Below, piece by piece: positions 16,605 to 18,038 of a DNA stretch of 18,038 nt (its first letter is position 1; every line of letters begins with the position of its first letter). The notes under the pieces are model-generated. The model was not told where the DNA came from. It saw only the letters and a list, made by a program, of their open reading frames with translations, and did no database searches. The stretch covers positions 1 to 18,038 of the forward strand of contig JAHFKF010000018.1 in the NCBI GenBank assembly GCA_023245475.1, written 5' to 3'. Position numbers and translations under genes: made by a program. Origin of the DNA: Candidatus Levyibacteriota bacterium. GTDB taxonomy: Bacteria; Patescibacteriota; Microgenomatia; Levybacterales; UBA12049.

Positions 16605-17831
16605 TTATAAAAGGTTGATTAATTGATTTATATACCTATTGTCGTCACTTTTTTCTTTATAGAGTAAATATCCTTTTTGCCCCATCTCTTCTCGTAATTT
16701 TTTATTGCTGTATAAAGTAATAAGGCTTTTCTTCAATTCATCCATTGTGTTATATAAAAAAGCATTGTGACCATTTTTTAAATTTGTCCGAAACTCCCCA
16801 AAATTTGGAGCAACAATTGGCTTCTTCGCCTGCATATATTCAAATAGTTTTGTAGGCAGGATTACTTCGGTCATCTCGTCCTTTTCCCATGGGATAATAC
16901 AAACGTCAATTCTTTCTAACACTTCTGTGACATTAGAGATTACCCCAGTAAAGATAACTATATCCTCAAGATGCAGCTGCGCAACTAATTCCTTAAAACG
17001 AACTAAGCCAACACCACCTCCGACGATCAGAACTTTAACTTGAGGAATTGATTCTCGTAATGAAGGTAATGTATGTAAAAAAGCTAGCATACCATTAATA
17101 GTATAGCCAAAGGTGAAGGAACTGATATACCCTATAACAAAGTCTTCCGATCCCAAATGATACTTCTTTTCTATTCCTGCAATGGACAGATTACTCACAG
17201 AGGTATTAGTTTTATTAATGATATTAGGAAAAACTGAGATTTTATGTAAGGATACGTTTGTTCGCTCAGCAAGCTTCTTTGCTTGCCCCATTGAGGTTAC
17301 AATAATATGCTTATATACTTGGGTAACTAATTTTTCTAACCAATATTCAATACGTAAAATTGGAGAATTATTCTGTAATCCTTTACTGTGCATCGCAAGC
17401 TCTGGCTCTAAATCGTGCATCGAAACAACCGAAGGTGTTGCGTTAAATAACTTCCCGACTAGCAATGCTATTAAAGGCACAGTAAGTGGAGAAACGACGG
17501 AAAAAATTTTTATTTTTTCTTTTCGGTTTGTCCAAAGCGTTTTTAGCAAAACAGATGAAAGCCCGACAAATAAATCAATAGTTCGAACTATCTCATACAC
17601 ACCTGATGCTTTGTAGTTAGTAAGACTACCATTGTTTTTAAAATATGGATTATAATATAAAATTTTTATCTTTTTATGCAGCGTTGTATACACTTCTTCT
17701 TTTTTGACGCCATTCCCTCGACAAATCACCATGATATCAAATTGTTGAGAAAGTGCATTAATTTCTTTTCGACAACGCTTACAAAAACCTGATTCATCAT
17801 GGATATAATTGTTGAAGACATACACTATCAT
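16605..17831 (-). CDS. GT4-family glycosyltransferase
   Basis: A 408-residue GT-B glycosyltransferase. The N-terminal half contains the MIVYVFNNYIHDESGFCKRC start, a hydrophobic stretch around PLTVPLIALLVGKLF that may dock on the membrane, and SMHDLEPELAMHSKG. The donor half contains VIGYISSFTFGYTINGMLAFL, VKVLIVGGGVG and IIPWEKDEMTEVILPTKLFEYMQAKKPIVAPNFGEF. That last segment is the nucleotide-sugar site; only the second glutamate of E-x7-E is kept, as in many GT4 enzymes with the LPTKLFEYM form. The ATG overlaps the preceding gene's TGA by 4 bases. This is the only gene in the operon with a clear Shine-Dalgarno (AGGAG at 17840-17844, reading on the minus strand, 8 bases before the ATG). The donor sugar is unknown. 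Confidence 0.9.
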   Translation of the reverse strand: MIVYVFNNYIHDESGFCKRCRKEINALSQQFDIMVICRGNGVKKEEVYTTLHKKIKILYYNPYFKNNGSLTNYKASGVYEIVRTIDLFVGLSSVLLKTLWTNRKEKIKIFSVVSPLTVPLIALLVGKLFNATPSVVSMHDLEPELAMHSKGLQNNSPILRIEYWLEKLVTQVYKHIIVTSMGQAKKLAERTNVSLHKISVFPNIINKTNTSVSNLSIAGIEKKYHLGSEDFVIGYISSFTFGYTINGMLAFLHTLPSLRESIPQVKVLIVGGGVGLVRFKELVAQLHLEDIVIFTGVISNVTEVLERIDVCIIPWEKDEMTEVILPTKLFEYMQAKKPIVAPNFGEFRTNLKNGHNAFLYNTMDELKKSLITLYSNKKLREEMGQKGYLLYKEKSDDNRYINQLINLL

Positions 17832-18037
17832 ATTTTTTTCTCCTCTCGTTTGGTAATAATTGTAAAAAGTTGAACCAACACACCAACAGCAAAAACAAGA
17901 TTAAATAATTCTTTGATTGGGTTTCTGCGTTTGACCAAACTTGGGATAAATAAGATTAATACATACCACGGAAATAAGAATGCTAAAGGTAAAAAGACAA
18001 GATATAGAACATAATATGCTGTATAGATATTATTAGA
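17828..18037 (-). CDS. Polytopic membrane protein, C-terminal fragment (runs off window)
   Basis: On the minus strand an open frame enters from the right edge and gives 69 codons ending at TGA 17828-17830, which overlaps the next gene's ATG by 4 bases (ATGA). The peptide has two strongly hydrophobic segments, about residues 8-33 (around VLYLVFLPLAFLFPWYVLIL) and 46-61 (LVFAVGVLVQLFTIIT), separated by a basic loop KRRNPIKE, with a charged tail KREEKKI. This looks like the end of a multi-pass membrane protein, plausibly another glycan-locus enzyme such as a polymerase, ligase or GT-C, but the fragment is too short to assign. The last codons contain the ribosome-binding site of the following glycosyltransferase, which supports translational coupling. 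The reading frame rests on my own translation of the complementary strand. Confidence 0.7.
   Translation of the reverse strand, partial: SNNIYTAYYVLYLVFLPLAFLFPWYVLILFIPSLVKRRNPIKELFNLVFAVGVLVQLFTIITKREEKKI
17840..17844 (-). promoter_or_regulatory. Strong ribosome-binding site fixing a start codon
   Basis: On the minus strand AGGAG, within GAGAGGAGA, lies 8 bases before the ATG at 17831-17829, followed by an A-run. It settles the start of the first complete glycosyltransferase. It stands out because the other starts in this window lack a recognisable Shine-Dalgarno. Confidence 0.8.
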
Positions 18038-18038
18038 A

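Noticed and set aside
1..18038. CRISPR array, tRNA or rRNA gene, integrase or insertion-sequence transposase
   Set aside because: I saw no regularly spaced direct repeats, no cloverleaf or ribosomal sequence, and no frame with transposase or integrase motifs. I could not run a covariance-model search, so a degenerate tRNA cannot be fully excluded.
1..18038. Use of UGA as a sense codon (code 25), as in some CPR lineages
   Set aside because: TGA ends the hydrolase gene and most genes of the minus-strand operon at sensible places with ATGA overlaps, and no gene needs a TGA read-through to reach family length.

Overview
The window looks like a chromosomal segment of a low-to-moderate GC bacterium, most likely a member of the Candidate Phyla Radiation (Patescibacteria). 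The signs are: a large secreted protein with a C-terminal module that I recall from CPR surface proteins (DLAEN..., ...FDWWIVN end), a DUF2206-type membrane protein, a membrane-anchored transglutaminase-like protein, and mostly no recognisable Shine-Dalgarno sequences. TGA is used as a stop in several genes, so the UGA=glycine code of some CPR lineages does not apply. The phylum assignment is an inference; the window contains no marker RNA.

Left part (1-5186, + strand): the tail of an unrecognised protein, then uvrA (nucleotide excision repair) behind a good sigma70-type promoter. A dimeric palindromic REP/BIME-like element follows at 3291-3352, then a secreted, C-terminally anchored transglutaminase-like protein.

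Middle part (5187-10763, + strand): a roughly 320-base leader with alternative hairpins and a possible 45-codon ORF, then a 780-residue surface protein with phage-tail-fibre-like motifs. Next come a membrane-anchored clan-A glycoside hydrolase (GH39/PslG-like) and a Wzx-type polysaccharide flippase. The last two genes each have a promoter whose -10 box ends only 12-14 bases before the start codon.

Right part (10776-18038, - strand): a tightly packed operon read right to left. It contains a partial polytopic membrane protein, a GT4 glycosyltransferase, a 761-residue DUF2206/GT-C-like membrane protein, two more GT4 glycosyltransferases and a polysaccharide pyruvyl transferase. Three of the five junctions are 4-base ATGA overlaps and the other two gaps are 2 and 12 bases. 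This operon converges on the flippase gene, with only 12 bases between stops. The right half is visibly more AT-rich than uvrA.

Taken together, 5.5-18 kb reads as a cell-surface glycan locus. Cytoplasmic glycosyltransferases would build a glycan, possibly with pyruvyl ketal decoration, and the flippase would move it across the membrane. A PslG-like hydrolase would trim or process it outside, next to a large surface protein. The joint role is inferred from gene content and spacing, not demonstrated.
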